Shown: piece by piece, positions 1-7,834 of the stretch
Numbering within the stretch: the first letter of the stretch is position 1
Layout of the letters: the number at the start of each line of letters is the position of its first letter
Assembly: GCF_000507245.1 (NCBI RefSeq)
Contig: NC_023035.1
Coordinates: 943,001 to 1,007,000, forward strand
DNA: 64,000 nt
Source of the DNA: Salinispira pacifica
GTDB taxonomy: Bacteria; Spirochaetota; Spirochaetia; DSM-27196; Salinispiraceae
Direction: 5' to 3'
The notes under the pieces: model-generated
The model's input: only the letters and a program-made list of their open reading frames with translations
What the model was told of the DNA's origin: nothing
Database searches by the model: none
Program-made: the position numbers and the translations under genes

Positions 1-227
1 CCAATGCGCCCCTGAAAAAGGGAAAGGTTGAAAAGGCGGTAATTGTACGAACCAAGTCATCCTACCGACGGCAGGATGGAACATATATCCGGTTCGATGA
101 GAATGCCTGCGTGATTATCGACGCAAACCACAATCCCAAGGGTAAGCGCATTTTCGGGCCTGTTGCCCGGGAGCTTCGTGATAGAGACTTCATGAAGATT
201 GTGTCTCTTGCACCGGAAGTATTGTAA
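1..227 (+). CDS. rplN: 50S ribosomal protein L14, 3' end (partial)
   Basis: This is the C-terminal part of L14; the 5' end lies outside the window. The readable frame begins at base 3 and gives 74 residues, ending ...[12 protein letters not shown] before TAA at 225-227. The segments [10 protein letters not shown] and GPVARELRD are typical of the L14 C-terminal half. L14 is a large-subunit protein that binds 23S rRNA near the interface with the small subunit. It is followed 17 bases later by rplX, the usual rplN-rplX-rplE order of the spc operon, so the window opens inside this operon. Family assignment is secure. Confidence 0.95.
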   Translation, partial: NAPLKKGKVEKAVIVRTKSSYRRQDGTYIRFDENACVIIDANHNPKGKRIFGPVARELRDRDFMKIVSLAPEVL

Positions 228-244
228 GGATACGGGAGAACGCA

Positions 245-562
245 ATGAACACGTATACAACAAAGATTAAGAAGAATGACCAGGTAATGGTTGTTGCGGG
301 AAGAGAAAAGGGCAAGACCGGCCGTGTACTCCGGATCGATCTGAAGAACGGAAGAATCCTGATCGAAGGCGTGAACATGGTGAAAAAGGCTGTTCGCAAG
401 AAAAGCCAGAACGACCGCGGAGGCATCATGGAGGTGGAAGCACCTCTGCATATCTCCAATGTTCAGCTGGTGGGAAAGAACGGTAAGCCCGCGCGGGCCG
501 GCTTTAAGCTCGACGGCGATAAGAAGGTTCGCGTTAACGCGAAAACAGGAGAGGCTCTGTAA
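245..562 (+). CDS. rplX: 50S ribosomal protein L24
   Basis: L24 starts 50S assembly by binding the 5' part of 23S rRNA. The 105-residue product has the KOW motif early on ([24 protein letters not shown], about residues 8-31) and the conserved [10 protein letters not shown] segment after it, and its length is normal. The ATG at 245 is preceded by GGGAGAA at good spacing. The stop TAA shares its last base with the rplE start (TAATG), so the two genes are probably translationally coupled. Confidence 0.97.
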   Translation: MNTYTTKIKKNDQVMVVAGREKGKTGRVLRIDLKNGRILIEGVNMVKKAVRKKSQNDRGGIMEVEAPLHISNVQLVGKNGKPARAGFKLDGDKKVRVNAKTGEAL

Positions 563-1113
563 TGGCAAGTGCTGTACCTACATTAAAAGCTCTCTACACC
601 GATAAGGTGCGAAAAGAGCTTCAGGATGAGTTTGGATACAAAAGCTCCATGCAGCTTCCCCGTATTGAAAAAGTTATTGTCAGCATGGGTGTCGGCGATG
701 CTATCTCCAACAAAAAACTGTTGGACGTAGCGGTAAACGAGTTGACCCAGATTGCCGGACAGCGGGCCGTAAAGACCCGGGCCAAGAAGTCAATCTCTAA
801 CTTTAAGCTTCGGGAAGGCATGGAAGTGGGTGCGAAGGTCACGCTCCGTGGAAACAGAATGTATGAATTCATGGATCGTCTGATCAATATCGCCCTCCCC
901 CGGGTAAAAGACTTTCGGGGTGTGAATCCGAATGCGTTTGACGGTCATGGAAACTATTCGCTGGGTGTAACCGAACAGATCATATTTCCGGAAATTGTAT
1001 ATGACCGGATTGAACGGATCAGCGGGTTGAACATCGCGATTGTTACGACTGCCAAGACCGATGTCGAGGCGAAAAGCCTGCTTGGCAAGCTCGGAATGCC
1101 GTTCAGGAAATAG
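562..1113 (+). CDS. rplE: 50S ribosomal protein L5
   Basis: L5 binds 5S rRNA in the central protuberance of the 50S subunit. The 183-residue protein is of usual length. It contains the family segments [13 protein letters not shown] near the N-terminus and [27 protein letters not shown] in the second half. The start ATG overlaps the rplX stop by one base. The small zinc-type S14 gene follows eight bases after the stop, which is the standard spc-operon arrangement. Confidence 0.97.
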   Translation: MASAVPTLKALYTDKVRKELQDEFGYKSSMQLPRIEKVIVSMGVGDAISNKKLLDVAVNELTQIAGQRAVKTRAKKSISNFKLREGMEVGAKVTLRGNRMYEFMDRLINIALPRVKDFRGVNPNAFDGHGNYSLGVTEQIIFPEIVYDRIERISGLNIAIVTTAKTDVEAKSLLGKLGMPFRK

Positions 1114-1121
1114 GGGGAGAC

Positions 1122-1307
1122 ATGGCGAAGAAATCAATGATAAACAAAGCGCAGCGCAAACCCAAATATATGACCAGAAGGGTTAATCGCTGTAAGGTCT
1201 GTGGACGTCCCCGGGGTTATATGAGGAAGTTCCAGATGTGTCGTGTGTGTTTCCGGAAGTATGCCAGTGAAGGCCTGATTCCCGGTGTAACAAAGTCCAG
1301 CTGGTAA
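1122..1307 (+). CDS. rpsN: 30S ribosomal protein S14, zinc-binding type
   Basis: This is the short (61-residue) zinc form of S14, a protein of the 30S head. Two CxxC pairs are visible, CKVC and CRVC, fifteen residues apart in the order [20 protein letters not shown], and these would hold one Zn2+. The start is preceded by GGGGGAGA. The zinc form is common in spirochaetes and Gram-positives; many proteobacteria use the longer form without cysteines. It sits between rplE and rpsH as expected. Confidence 0.97.
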   Translation: MAKKSMINKAQRKPKYMTRRVNRCKVCGRPRGYMRKFQMCRVCFRKYASEGLIPGVTKSSW

Positions 1308-1318
1308 GGGAGTTAAGA

Positions 1319-1717
1319 ATGAGTATTAGCGATCCTGTAGCAGATATGCTCACAAAAATCCGGAATGCCTCCATGGCAAGTTTTGAGAAGGTTGATGTGA
1401 CTCCCTCAAAGCTCAAACTGGAAATTGTGAAGATATTGAAGAACGAAGGCTACGTGAAGAACTTCAAGAAAGTGACCAAGGATGGCATCGATGTCATCAG
1501 GGTTTTCCTGAAGTATGATGAAAATGATAAGCCGATTATTCACGGCCTTCAGAAAATTTCGAAGCCCGGACGTCGGGTGTATTCGGGGTATAAAGAACTG
1601 CCCCGGATTCTGAATGGTTATGGTACCCTGATCGTTTCCACTTCCACCGGTGTAACAACCGGACGCAAGGCGAGTGAGAAAAAGGTCGGGGGAGAACTGA
1701 TCTGTTCAATCTGGTAA
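1319..1717 (+). CDS. rpsH: 30S ribosomal protein S8
   Basis: S8 is a primary 16S rRNA-binding protein of the 30S platform and, in E. coli, the translational repressor of the spc operon. The 132-residue product begins [17 protein letters not shown] and ends with the diagnostic [22 protein letters not shown]. Length is normal. It is 11 bases after rpsN and 10 bases before rplF. Whether it autoregulates here cannot be read from the sequence. Confidence 0.97.
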   Translation: MSISDPVADMLTKIRNASMASFEKVDVTPSKLKLEIVKILKNEGYVKNFKKVTKDGIDVIRVFLKYDENDKPIIHGLQKISKPGRRVYSGYKELPRILNGYGTLIVSTSTGVTTGRKASEKKVGGELICSIW

Positions 1718-1727
1718 GGGGTAATAC

Positions 1728-2267
1728 ATGTCACGAATTGGAAAACTGCCTGTGGCGATCCCACAGGGTGTGGAAGTCAATGTAACCGACGACACCTTTA
1801 CCGTGAAGGGACCAAATGGAAGTCTGAGCCAGACATACAAGCCCCTGGTAAGTTTCAAATCTGAAGATAATCAGATTGTTGTAACCCGGAAGAATGAATC
1901 CAAAGAAGCAAAAAGTCTTCACGGACTCTACCGGAACCTTCTGAATAACATGGTTATTGGAGTTACCAAGGGTTTTGAACGCGCTTTGATTATAAATGGT
2001 GTTGGTTACCGTGCCGAAGTGAAGGGACAGAGCATTCTCATGAATCTTGGTTTTTCAAACCAGATCGAGTATGTAATCCCCGAAGGTGTTGAGGTACAGG
2101 TAGAGGGACAGAACAAGGTTATCATTAAAGGTAACGATAAAGTTCTGGTCGGTCGCGTTGCGTCGGAAATACGCTCATTAAGACCCCCCGAACCCTATAA
2201 GGGTAAGGGCGTACGTTATGAAGATGAGCGCATCCGCCGCAAGGAAGGAAAGACCGGTATCAAATAA
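1728..2267 (+). CDS. rplF: 50S ribosomal protein L6
   Basis: L6 lies near the sarcin-ricin loop of the 50S subunit and supports elongation-factor binding. The 179-residue protein begins MSRIGKLPVAIPQGVEV and carries the C-terminal signature RPPEPYKGKGVRYEDE, which includes the conserved PEPYKGKG. Both L6 repeats appear present. The start is preceded by AAGGGGTAA, and rplR follows 12 bases after the stop. Confidence 0.97.
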   Translation: MSRIGKLPVAIPQGVEVNVTDDTFTVKGPNGSLSQTYKPLVSFKSEDNQIVVTRKNESKEAKSLHGLYRNLLNNMVIGVTKGFERALIINGVGYRAEVKGQSILMNLGFSNQIEYVIPEGVEVQVEGQNKVIIKGNDKVLVGRVASEIRSLRPPEPYKGKGVRYEDERIRRKEGKTGIK

Positions 2268-2279
2268 TAGGGCATTGAT

Positions 2280-2639
2280 ATGAAGAGAATTGTTGAGAAA
2301 AAACAAAGACTGAATCGACGGAAAATGCGTGTCCGGAGAAAGATTACCGGTACCGCTGAACGTCCCCGTCTCACCGTTTACAAGAGTAACAAAAATATCT
2401 ATGCCCAGGTTATTGACGATGTAAAGGGTCATACCATTACATCGGTCTCTACCCAGGGAGGAGAGTACAGCGCTCTCAAGGTAAACGTTGAAGACGCCGC
2501 AAAGCTTGGTGAAGCCCTCGGTAACTCACTGAAGGAACTGAAGGTGACGGAAGTCGTTTTTGACAGAAATGGTAGACTGTATCACGGAGTCATTAAAGCC
2601 TTCGCTGATGGTGCCCGGAAGTCCGGTATCAAATTCTAG
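2280..2639 (+). CDS. rplR: 50S ribosomal protein L18
   Basis: L18 binds 5S rRNA together with L5. The 119-residue sequence has a very basic N-terminus ([25 protein letters not shown]) and the core segments [15 protein letters not shown] and [26 protein letters not shown]. Length is normal and the operon position between rplF and rpsE is standard. The stop is directly followed by the GGGAGG ribosome-binding site of rpsE. Confidence 0.97.
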   Translation: MKRIVEKKQRLNRRKMRVRRKITGTAERPRLTVYKSNKNIYAQVIDDVKGHTITSVSTQGGEYSALKVNVEDAAKLGEALGNSLKELKVTEVVFDRNGRLYHGVIKAFADGARKSGIKF

Positions 2640-2648
2640 GGAGGAATG

Positions 2649-3164
2649 ATGGATCGGAGAAACAGAGGTCGCGATCGCGATCAAGACAAAGAATTTAGTG
2701 AAAAGCTGATCCAGCTTAACCGGGTAGCAAAAGTTGTAAAGGGCGGACGCCGCTTCAGCTTTTCCGCTCTGGTGGTTGTGGGAGATAAAAAGGGCCGTGT
2801 CGGTTTCGGGTTCGGTAAAGCAAACGATGTGTCCGAAGCCATCCGGAAGGCCGTTGAGAAGGGTAAGAAAAGCCTGGTAGTTGTACCCATTAAGAATGGT
2901 ACGCTTCCCCACAAGATTACCGGCAAATACAAAAGCTCATCCATACTTATGAAGCCTGCCGCCCCCGGTGCGGGAGTAATCGCCGGCGGTGCTGTTCGTG
3001 CAATCCTCGAGCTTGGTGGTCTCAGTGACGTGCTCAGCAAGTCCCTGGGAAGTCAGAATGCAATTAACGTTGTAAAAGCCACCTTCAACGGTCTCGAGAA
3101 CGTAATGGATGCTAAGAAAATTGCCAGCGACCGGGGTAAATCCCTGAAGGAGCTGTGGGGTTAA
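2649..3164 (+). CDS. rpsE: 30S ribosomal protein S5
   Basis: S5 lies at the mRNA entry site of the 30S subunit and affects decoding accuracy. The product (about 171 residues) has the double-stranded RNA-binding S5 domain ([20 protein letters not shown]) and the C-terminal fold ([21 protein letters not shown]). Two adjacent ATGs are possible, at 2646 and 2649. The ribosome-binding site GGGAGG at 2639-2644 is only one base from the first but four from the second, so I prefer 2649. The N-terminus is short, Arg/Asp-rich and probably disordered. Confidence 0.95.
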   Translation: MDRRNRGRDRDQDKEFSEKLIQLNRVAKVVKGGRRFSFSALVVVGDKKGRVGFGFGKANDVSEAIRKAVEKGKKSLVVVPIKNGTLPHKITGKYKSSSILMKPAAPGAGVIAGGAVRAILELGGLSDVLSKSLGSQNAINVVKATFNGLENVMDAKKIASDRGKSLKELWG

Positions 3165-3167
3165 GCT

Positions 3168-3350
3168 ATGAAGGTACGAATTACGTTGAAAAAGAGTCCC
3201 AACGGCCGGAAGCCCAGACACAGAGCTACTGTTGAAGCTCTGGGTCTGCGAAAGCTTAACCAGTCGATTGAGAAGGAACTGAATCCCATGATTCAGGGAA
3301 TGATCAATACAGTTGATTATCTCCTTGAGGTTGAGGAGCTGAAGAAATGA
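3168..3350 (+). CDS. rpmD: 50S ribosomal protein L30
   Basis: L30 is a small 50S protein absent from some bacterial lineages but kept here. The 60 residues ([33 protein letters not shown]...) match the family core, including the conserved segment ending in LRKLNQ. It begins three bases after rpsE and its TGA overlaps the rplO start (ATGA, 3347-3350), suggesting coupled translation. Confidence 0.95.
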   Translation: MKVRITLKKSPNGRKPRHRATVEALGLRKLNQSIEKELNPMIQGMINTVDYLLEVEELKK

Positions 3351-3823
3351 GCATGTTGAAGAAACCTGAAGGTTCAACCCGTCGTCGCAAACGGGTCGGC
3401 AGGGGACAGGGCAGCGGCCTTGGTCTCACCGCCGGCCGGGGTGACAACGGTCAGAACGCACGCTCCGGCGGCGGAGTACGCCCGGGGTTTGAAGGTGGCC
3501 AGATGCCTCTGTACCGCCGGATTGCCCGCAGGGGTTTCAGTAACTATCCTTTCAAGACCAAGGTTGCCGTACTGAATCTGGACGCTCTGCAGCAGAATTA
3601 TAAAAGTGGAGAAACCGTATCCCTCGAAAGCCTTGCAAAAAAAGGCCTGATCAAGAGCAGGGAAAAGAACGTGAAGATACTGGGTAATGGTGAAATCAAG
3701 AAAAAACTCAGCGTCGAATACATTGCGGTTTCCGAGTCTGCCAAGGCAAAGATAGAAAAAGCCGGCGGAACTGTAACAGAACTCAAAGTACTTGATACAC
3801 AGGAACAGAACGATGGCGAATAA
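3347..3823 (+). CDS. rplO: 50S ribosomal protein L15
   Basis: L15 is a late-assembling 50S protein rich in Gly and basic residues at its N-terminus, which threads into 23S rRNA. The 158-residue product shows this tail ([18 protein letters not shown], then the [18 protein letters not shown] segment) and a globular C-terminal half. The ATG at 3347 overlaps the rpmD stop; a second in-frame ATG at 3353 is also possible. The 3' end overlaps the preferred secY start by 11 bases. Confidence 0.96.
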   Translation: MSMLKKPEGSTRRRKRVGRGQGSGLGLTAGRGDNGQNARSGGGVRPGFEGGQMPLYRRIARRGFSNYPFKTKVAVLNLDALQQNYKSGETVSLESLAKKGLIKSREKNVKILGNGEIKKKLSVEYIAVSESAKAKIEKAGGTVTELKVLDTQEQNDGE

Positions 3824-5135
3824 TGCGTTGCTCGACATATTCAGAATCAAGGATCTCCGGGACAGAATTTTATTCACCCTGGGTGTGCTGGTAATTTACC
3901 GGGTGGGAACATTTATTCCCATTCCCGGTATCAATGTCAGCGCCATTCAGAATGCAATAACCGCCTCCCAGGCGGGAAGCGGACTGAGCATCACCGGATA
4001 TCTGGATTTCTTCTCTGGCGGCGCATTCTCAAACTTTTCTGTTTTCATGTTGGGTATTATGCCCTACATCTCCATGTCAATTATCATGCAGCTGATGCTG
4101 CTGGTGTTCCCTTCCCTGAAGAAGCTTCAGATGGAAGAGGGCGGTTCCAAGAAGATTCAGCGGTATATCCGTTACGGAACCGTTGTGGTTGCACTCATGC
4201 AGTCTTTGGTAATTCGTCAGTATGCGAACAGCATTCCCGACGCCATTGCCCTGGATAACCGATTTGTGTTCACCATATTCGCCATGCTTTCAGTTACCGT
4301 GGGTACCATGTTTCTCATGTGGCTTGGAGAGCAGATCAATCAGAGAGGTATCGGTAACGGTATATCCCTGATCATATTCGCAGGTATTGTTGCGCGGATG
4401 CCCGGTGCATTCTGGTCACTGTATCAGGAAATGCTCAACGGGCTGAATCCGGTGTTTGTAATGCTTGCAATTCTGATGTTTGTCGCCGTAATTGTACTTG
4501 TTATTTATGAACAGCGGGGTCAGCGGAAAATTCCGGTGAACTATGCAAAGCGGGTTGTTGGACGCCGAATGTACGGGGCTCAGAGCACCTACATTCCATT
4601 CAAAATCAATCCGTCCGGGGTTATTCCGGTAATTTTTGCTTCTTCCATTCTGACATTTCCCATTCAGATCGCAAGCGGTCTGGCTGCGGATGTGAGATGG
4701 CTTCAGAGTTTGCAGAGATTCCTGAGTCCCGATGGAGCACCCTACATCATTATCTACACGCTCCTAATTGTCTTCTTTGCATACTTTTACACCCAGGTTT
4801 CCCTGAATCCCATTGAAATTTCTCGGCAGATAAGGGAGAATGGCGGTTCTATACCCGGTATCCGGGCGGAAAAGATGGAAGAGCATATGTCGAAGGTTCT
4901 CAATCGGATTATCCTTCCCGGCGCGCTCTTTCTGGCGTTCATAGCAGTCATACCAACCATCGCCCAGTCAGTTTTTGACTTTCCGGTTCAGGTTGCATAC
5001 CTGATGGGTGGTACTTCCCTGCTGATTCTTGTTGGTGTTGACCTTGATCTGATGAGTCAGATTGAAGGGCAACTGCGAATGCATCACCACGATGGTCTTA
5101 CAAAGAAGGGACGCATTAAGTCCCGGAACTTGTAA
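3813..5135 (+). CDS. secY: Preprotein translocase subunit SecY
   Basis: SecY is the channel-forming subunit of the Sec translocon in the inner membrane; it exports or inserts nearly all secreted and membrane proteins together with SecE, SecG and SecA. The 440-residue protein has about ten hydrophobic helices and the family segments GTFIPIPGIN, LGIMPYISMSIIMQL and GGSIPGIRAEKMEEH. A longer frame opens at 3792, but the product starting [23 protein letters not shown] at 3813 matches the usual SecY N-terminus. That start lies inside the last codons of rplO, implying coupling. infA and adk, often next to secY, are absent. Confidence 0.96.
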   Translation: MANNALLDIFRIKDLRDRILFTLGVLVIYRVGTFIPIPGINVSAIQNAITASQAGSGLSITGYLDFFSGGAFSNFSVFMLGIMPYISMSIIMQLMLLVFPSLKKLQMEEGGSKKIQRYIRYGTVVVALMQSLVIRQYANSIPDAIALDNRFVFTIFAMLSVTVGTMFLMWLGEQINQRGIGNGISLIIFAGIVARMPGAFWSLYQEMLNGLNPVFVMLAILMFVAVIVLVIYEQRGQRKIPVNYAKRVVGRRMYGAQSTYIPFKINPSGVIPVIFASSILTFPIQIASGLAADVRWLQSLQRFLSPDGAPYIIIYTLLIVFFAYFYTQVSLNPIEISRQIRENGGSIPGIRAEKMEEHMSKVLNRIILPGALFLAFIAVIPTIAQSVFDFPVQVAYLMGGTSLLILVGVDLDLMSQIEGQLRMHHHDGLTKKGRIKSRNL

Positions 5136-5152
5136 AGTAAAAAGGACGAATT

Positions 5153-5266
5153 ATGAAAGTACGGGTTAGTGTTAAGCCAATCTGTGACAATTGCAAAGTT
5201 ATTCGGCGGCGGGGGGTTGTACGCATTATCTGTGATAATCCCAAGCATAAGCAGAGACAGAAGTAG
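5153..5266 (+). CDS. rpmJ: 50S ribosomal protein L36
   Basis: This is a very short gene of 37 residues ([20 protein letters not shown]...[10 protein letters not shown]). It is the zinc-binding form of L36: two Cys (CDNC), a third Cys in RIICDNPKH and a His complete a C2CH zinc site. The ATG follows AAAGGACGAATT and the stop TAG is immediately followed by the GGAGGAG site of rpsM. L36 is one of the last proteins added to the 50S subunit. Position between secY and rpsM is standard for a spc/alpha junction. Confidence 0.95.
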   Translation: MKVRVSVKPICDNCKVIRRRGVVRIICDNPKHKQRQK

Positions 5267-5277
5267 GAGGAGTTTGA

Positions 5278-5643
5278 ATGGCTCGTATTGCCGGTGTAGA
5301 CTTACCGAATAAGCACATTGAAATAGCTCTTACGTATATTTACGGGATTGGCCATACTTCCGCACAGGAAATCTGTGACAAAGCAGGAATTCCCAGAAAT
5401 AAGCGTACAAATGAGCTTGATTCCGAAGAGACAAACGCTCTGCGCGGAATACTTGAAAGTGATTACAAAGTGGAAGGCCGCCTTCGGACGGAAATCAGTC
5501 TGAATATAAAGCGGCTTATGGATATCGGATCGTATCGCGGTCTTCGTCATCGAAGGGGACTTCCAGTCCGCGGGCAGCAGACACAGACAAATGCCCGAAC
5601 CCGAAAGGGTAAGCGGAAGACCGTTGCAGGCAAGAAAAAGTAG
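5278..5643 (+). CDS. rpsM: 30S ribosomal protein S13
   Basis: S13 is a 30S head protein that contacts the P-site tRNA and forms intersubunit bridges with L5. The 121 residues start [25 protein letters not shown]. They contain the helix-two-turn-helix region and end in the basic tail [29 protein letters not shown]. Length is normal. The start is preceded by GGAGGAG. It is the first gene of the alpha-operon block, followed by rpsK. Confidence 0.97.
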   Translation: MARIAGVDLPNKHIEIALTYIYGIGHTSAQEICDKAGIPRNKRTNELDSEETNALRGILESDYKVEGRLRTEISLNIKRLMDIGSYRGLRHRRGLPVRGQQTQTNARTRKGKRKTVAGKKK

Positions 5644-5663
5644 TTACCCTGGAGGGTTAATCA

Positions 5664-6047
5664 TTGGCTAAGGTTAGCAGAAAGAAGAAAGAGAAAAAGA
5701 CGGTACACGAAGGACAGGTTCATATTCAGGCCACCTTCAACAACACAATTGTTACCGTATCCGATCTTCGAGGTAATACCGTTTCCTGGGCGAGTGCCGG
5801 CGGACTGGGTTTCAAGGGAGCAAAAAAATCCACTCCCTATGCAGCTCAGACAACAGCTGAAACTGCAGCTCAAAAGGCAATGGATTACGGATTGAGAGAA
5901 GTACATGTGTATGTAAAGGGTCCCGGTGTGGGACGGGAATCTGCAATCCGTTCCTTGGGAAATCTGGGCCTTCGTGTGAAGAGCATCAAAGATGTAACTC
6001 CCATTCCTCATAACGGTTGTCGGCCGCGGAAGACTCGAAGAGTCTGA
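5664..6047 (+). CDS. rpsK: 30S ribosomal protein S11 (TTG start)
   Basis: S11 lies on the 30S platform near the mRNA exit region. The 127-residue product has the family core ([22 protein letters not shown]) and C-terminus ([40 protein letters not shown]). No ATG lies at the expected N-terminus; translation most likely starts at TTG 5664, seven bases after GGAGGG (5651-5656), giving [16 protein letters not shown] start for a highly expressed ribosomal protein is unusual. rpsD, which normally follows in many bacteria, is not present in the window. Confidence 0.95.
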   Translation: MAKVSRKKKEKKTVHEGQVHIQATFNNTIVTVSDLRGNTVSWASAGGLGFKGAKKSTPYAAQTTAETAAQKAMDYGLREVHVYVKGPGVGRESAIRSLGNLGLRVKSIKDVTPIPHNGCRPRKTRRV

Positions 6048-6056
6048 TGCCATCGG

Positions 6057-6105
6057 GGGTCAGTGTATTCTTTAGTATACATCCTATGCTTCAGAATACC
6101 GACCC
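6057..6105 (+). ncRNA. Long imperfect stem-loop between rpsK and rpoA
   Basis: The rpsK-rpoA gap contains an extended hairpin. Arms GGGTC (6057) and GACCC (6101), TATTCT (6066) and AGAATA (6093), and the inner AGTATA and TATGCT (one G-U pair) face each other around a short loop. Only a small internal bulge and a two-base mismatch interrupt it, so about 17 pairs can form. There is no T-run after it, so it is not an ordinary terminator. It occupies the place where rpsD sits in many operons. Function unknown; possibilities are an autoregulatory site, an RNase site or a transcription pause. Confidence 0.5.
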
Positions 6106-6143
6106 TTCGCCGATAGTATGAGATAGAAGATCCAGTGGAACCA

Positions 6144-6179
6144 GGCGGGGTTCAGGTTCTTACAGTAATTAACCTCGCC
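6144..6179 (+). ncRNA. Second stem-loop just upstream of rpoA
   Basis: GGCGGGGTT (6144-6152) pairs with AACCTCGCC (6171-6179) with one G-U pair, around an 18-base loop. The hairpin ends about 20 bases before the rpoA ATG and just before its AAGGAG ribosome-binding site. It could tune rpoA translation or protect a processed 5' end, but this is inference. Confidence 0.4.
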
Positions 6180-6199
6180 TATACAACCAAGGAGCATAC

Positions 6200-7258
6200 A
6201 TGGCACGTAAAAACCTGTTAAAAGGTTTTAAAAAACCAAAGGGAATTACCTTCGAGCACAGTGAAGTTACTCCGGATTACGGTCGTTTTATTGCGTATCC
6301 TTTTGAACGGGGATACGGTACAACCATCGGAAATACCCTGAGGCGGATACTGTTGTCCAGCATACAGGGCTATGCTATCAGCGCGATCAGGATTACCTCC
6401 TACGATGCTGAAGGCAATGCTCACGTGCTGTCCAGTGAATATGAATCAATTCCCGAGGTTGTTGAAGATACATCAGATCTCATCAGCAGCCTCAAACAGC
6501 TTCAGATTAAACTCCCCGAAGACACTGAACAGAAAAATATTCTTGTTGAAGTGAAAGGCGAGGGAGAGATTACCGGAGCCAGTCTCGAAGTTGATTCTGA
6601 GATCGAAGTAATCAACAATGATCTTCATCTTCTTACGTGCATGCCGAATGCACATTTGGAGATAGAGGTTCAAATAGATCTCGGCCGGGGATATGTTCCA
6701 GCCGAGCTGAATGAAAACTATATCGAGATAATCGGAACCATTCCCATGGATGCAATTTTCTCGCCGATTAAGCGGGTTGTGTTCAAGACAGAGAATACCC
6801 GTGTAGGGAACCGGGCCGATTATGATAAGCTGACTCTTGAAATATGGACCGACGGAACTATCAAGCCTGACGATGCTCTGGCTGAAGCGGCGAAGATTGC
6901 CAAGGACCATTTTACCATATTTATCAACTTCGACGAGAACGATATTCTTGCCGAAGAAGATGTGGATGAAGAGAACGCCCGCATTCAGGCAATACTCGAG
7001 ACACCCGTGGAAGAACTGGAACTCTCGGTTCGGTCCAGCAATTGTCTCAAGAATGCGAACATCAAATCCATAGGTGATCTCACCTCAAAAACTGAAGATG
7101 AAATTGCAAAAACACGGAACTTCGGGAAGAAGTCGCTCCAGGAGATCAAGGAAAAACTCAAAGAGTGGAACCTGAGCCTCGGAATGACGGATTACAGTTC
7201 TCTTCGGGGAACCACCCGGGTACCGGAAAATAAGGAAGATGTAAACGATGAAGCATAG
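6200..7258 (+). CDS. rpoA: RNA polymerase alpha subunit
   Basis: The alpha dimer nucleates assembly of RNA polymerase. The 352-residue product has an N-terminal dimerisation domain ([20 protein letters not shown], residues about 32-51) and a C-terminal domain that contacts UP elements and activators ([19 protein letters not shown] and [16 protein letters not shown], about 275-325), joined by an acidic linker. Length is slightly above the usual 310-340 because of the N-terminal and C-terminal tails. AAGGAG precedes the ATG. The end overlaps the rplQ start by 11 bases. Confidence 0.97.
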   Translation: MARKNLLKGFKKPKGITFEHSEVTPDYGRFIAYPFERGYGTTIGNTLRRILLSSIQGYAISAIRITSYDAEGNAHVLSSEYESIPEVVEDTSDLISSLKQLQIKLPEDTEQKNILVEVKGEGEITGASLEVDSEIEVINNDLHLLTCMPNAHLEIEVQIDLGRGYVPAELNENYIEIIGTIPMDAIFSPIKRVVFKTENTRVGNRADYDKLTLEIWTDGTIKPDDALAEAAKIAKDHFTIFINFDENDILAEEDVDEENARIQAILETPVEELELSVRSSNCLKNANIKSIGDLTSKTEDEIAKTRNFGKKSLQEIKEKLKEWNLSLGMTDYSSLRGTTRVPENKEDVNDEA

Positions 7259-7616
7259 AATCGGATTTAACCCCCTCGGCCGAAAGGCCAGTCACAGGGA
7301 GTCATTAACACGAAACATGGTTACATCTCTTTTTCGGTATGAGCGGATAAAAACTACCAAAACAAAGGCAATGGAAATCCGCCGGACTGCTGAAAAGATG
7401 ATAACCCGAGCAAAAGAAGATTCCGTACATAACAGACGGATGGTCGGACGGAGAATAAAAGACAAGGAAATTTTGTCCAAGCTTTTCACCGATCTTGGTC
7501 CCCGCTTCAAGGAACGCAACGGCGGCTATACCCGGGTATACAAACTGGGTCAGCGCCAGGGCGATGCAGCGGAGATGGTTATTCTCGAGCTGGTGGATCG
7601 CTCAACTGAAGAGTAA
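7248..7616 (+). CDS. rplQ: 50S ribosomal protein L17
   Basis: L17 lies near the exit of the peptide tunnel. The 122 residues begin [29 protein letters not shown], very close to the family consensus, and contain the conserved [18 protein letters not shown] and [10 protein letters not shown] segments. It starts inside the last codons of rpoA, so expression is probably coupled. It is the last gene of the operon and is followed by a strong terminator about 90 bases downstream. Confidence 0.97.
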   Translation: MKHRIGFNPLGRKASHRESLTRNMVTSLFRYERIKTTKTKAMEIRRTAEKMITRAKEDSVHNRRMVGRRIKDKEILSKLFTDLGPRFKERNGGYTRVYKLGQRQGDAAEMVILELVDRSTEE

Positions 7617-7702
7617 TCGAACAGAGCAGCATCACACAGCATATACGGTGGTCTGTACGTCAGTTTTGTAACAAACCGGCACACATACACTACCGCCAAT
7701 CA

Positions 7703-7748
7703 AACCCCGGAGGATTCGTGGAATACGAAAAATCCGGGGTCTTTTTTT
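7703..7748 (+). terminator. Rho-independent terminator of the ribosomal operon
   Basis: ACCCCGGA (7704-7711) pairs with TCCGGGGT (7733-7740). Inner arms TTCGT and ACGAA extend the stem, and seven T residues follow. This is a classic intrinsic terminator 87 bases after rplQ. Confidence 0.88.
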
Positions 7749-7776
7749 GCAGCATTCGCTTCACCGAAAAAGAGTT

Positions 7777-7805
7777 TTGTATTCCCGGTAAAATGTCGAT
7801 ATAGT
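7777..7805 (+). promoter_or_regulatory. Likely sigma-70 promoter for the 1088-residue protein gene
   Basis: TTGTAT at 7777-7782 and TATAGT at 7800-7805 are separated by 17 bases. They lie just after the ribosomal terminator and 30 bases before the ATG at 7835. The expected transcript start is near 7812, giving a very short leader. Confidence 0.5.
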
Positions 7806-7834
7806 ATTAGAGGTGTTGTCCGGAATTAGTAACT

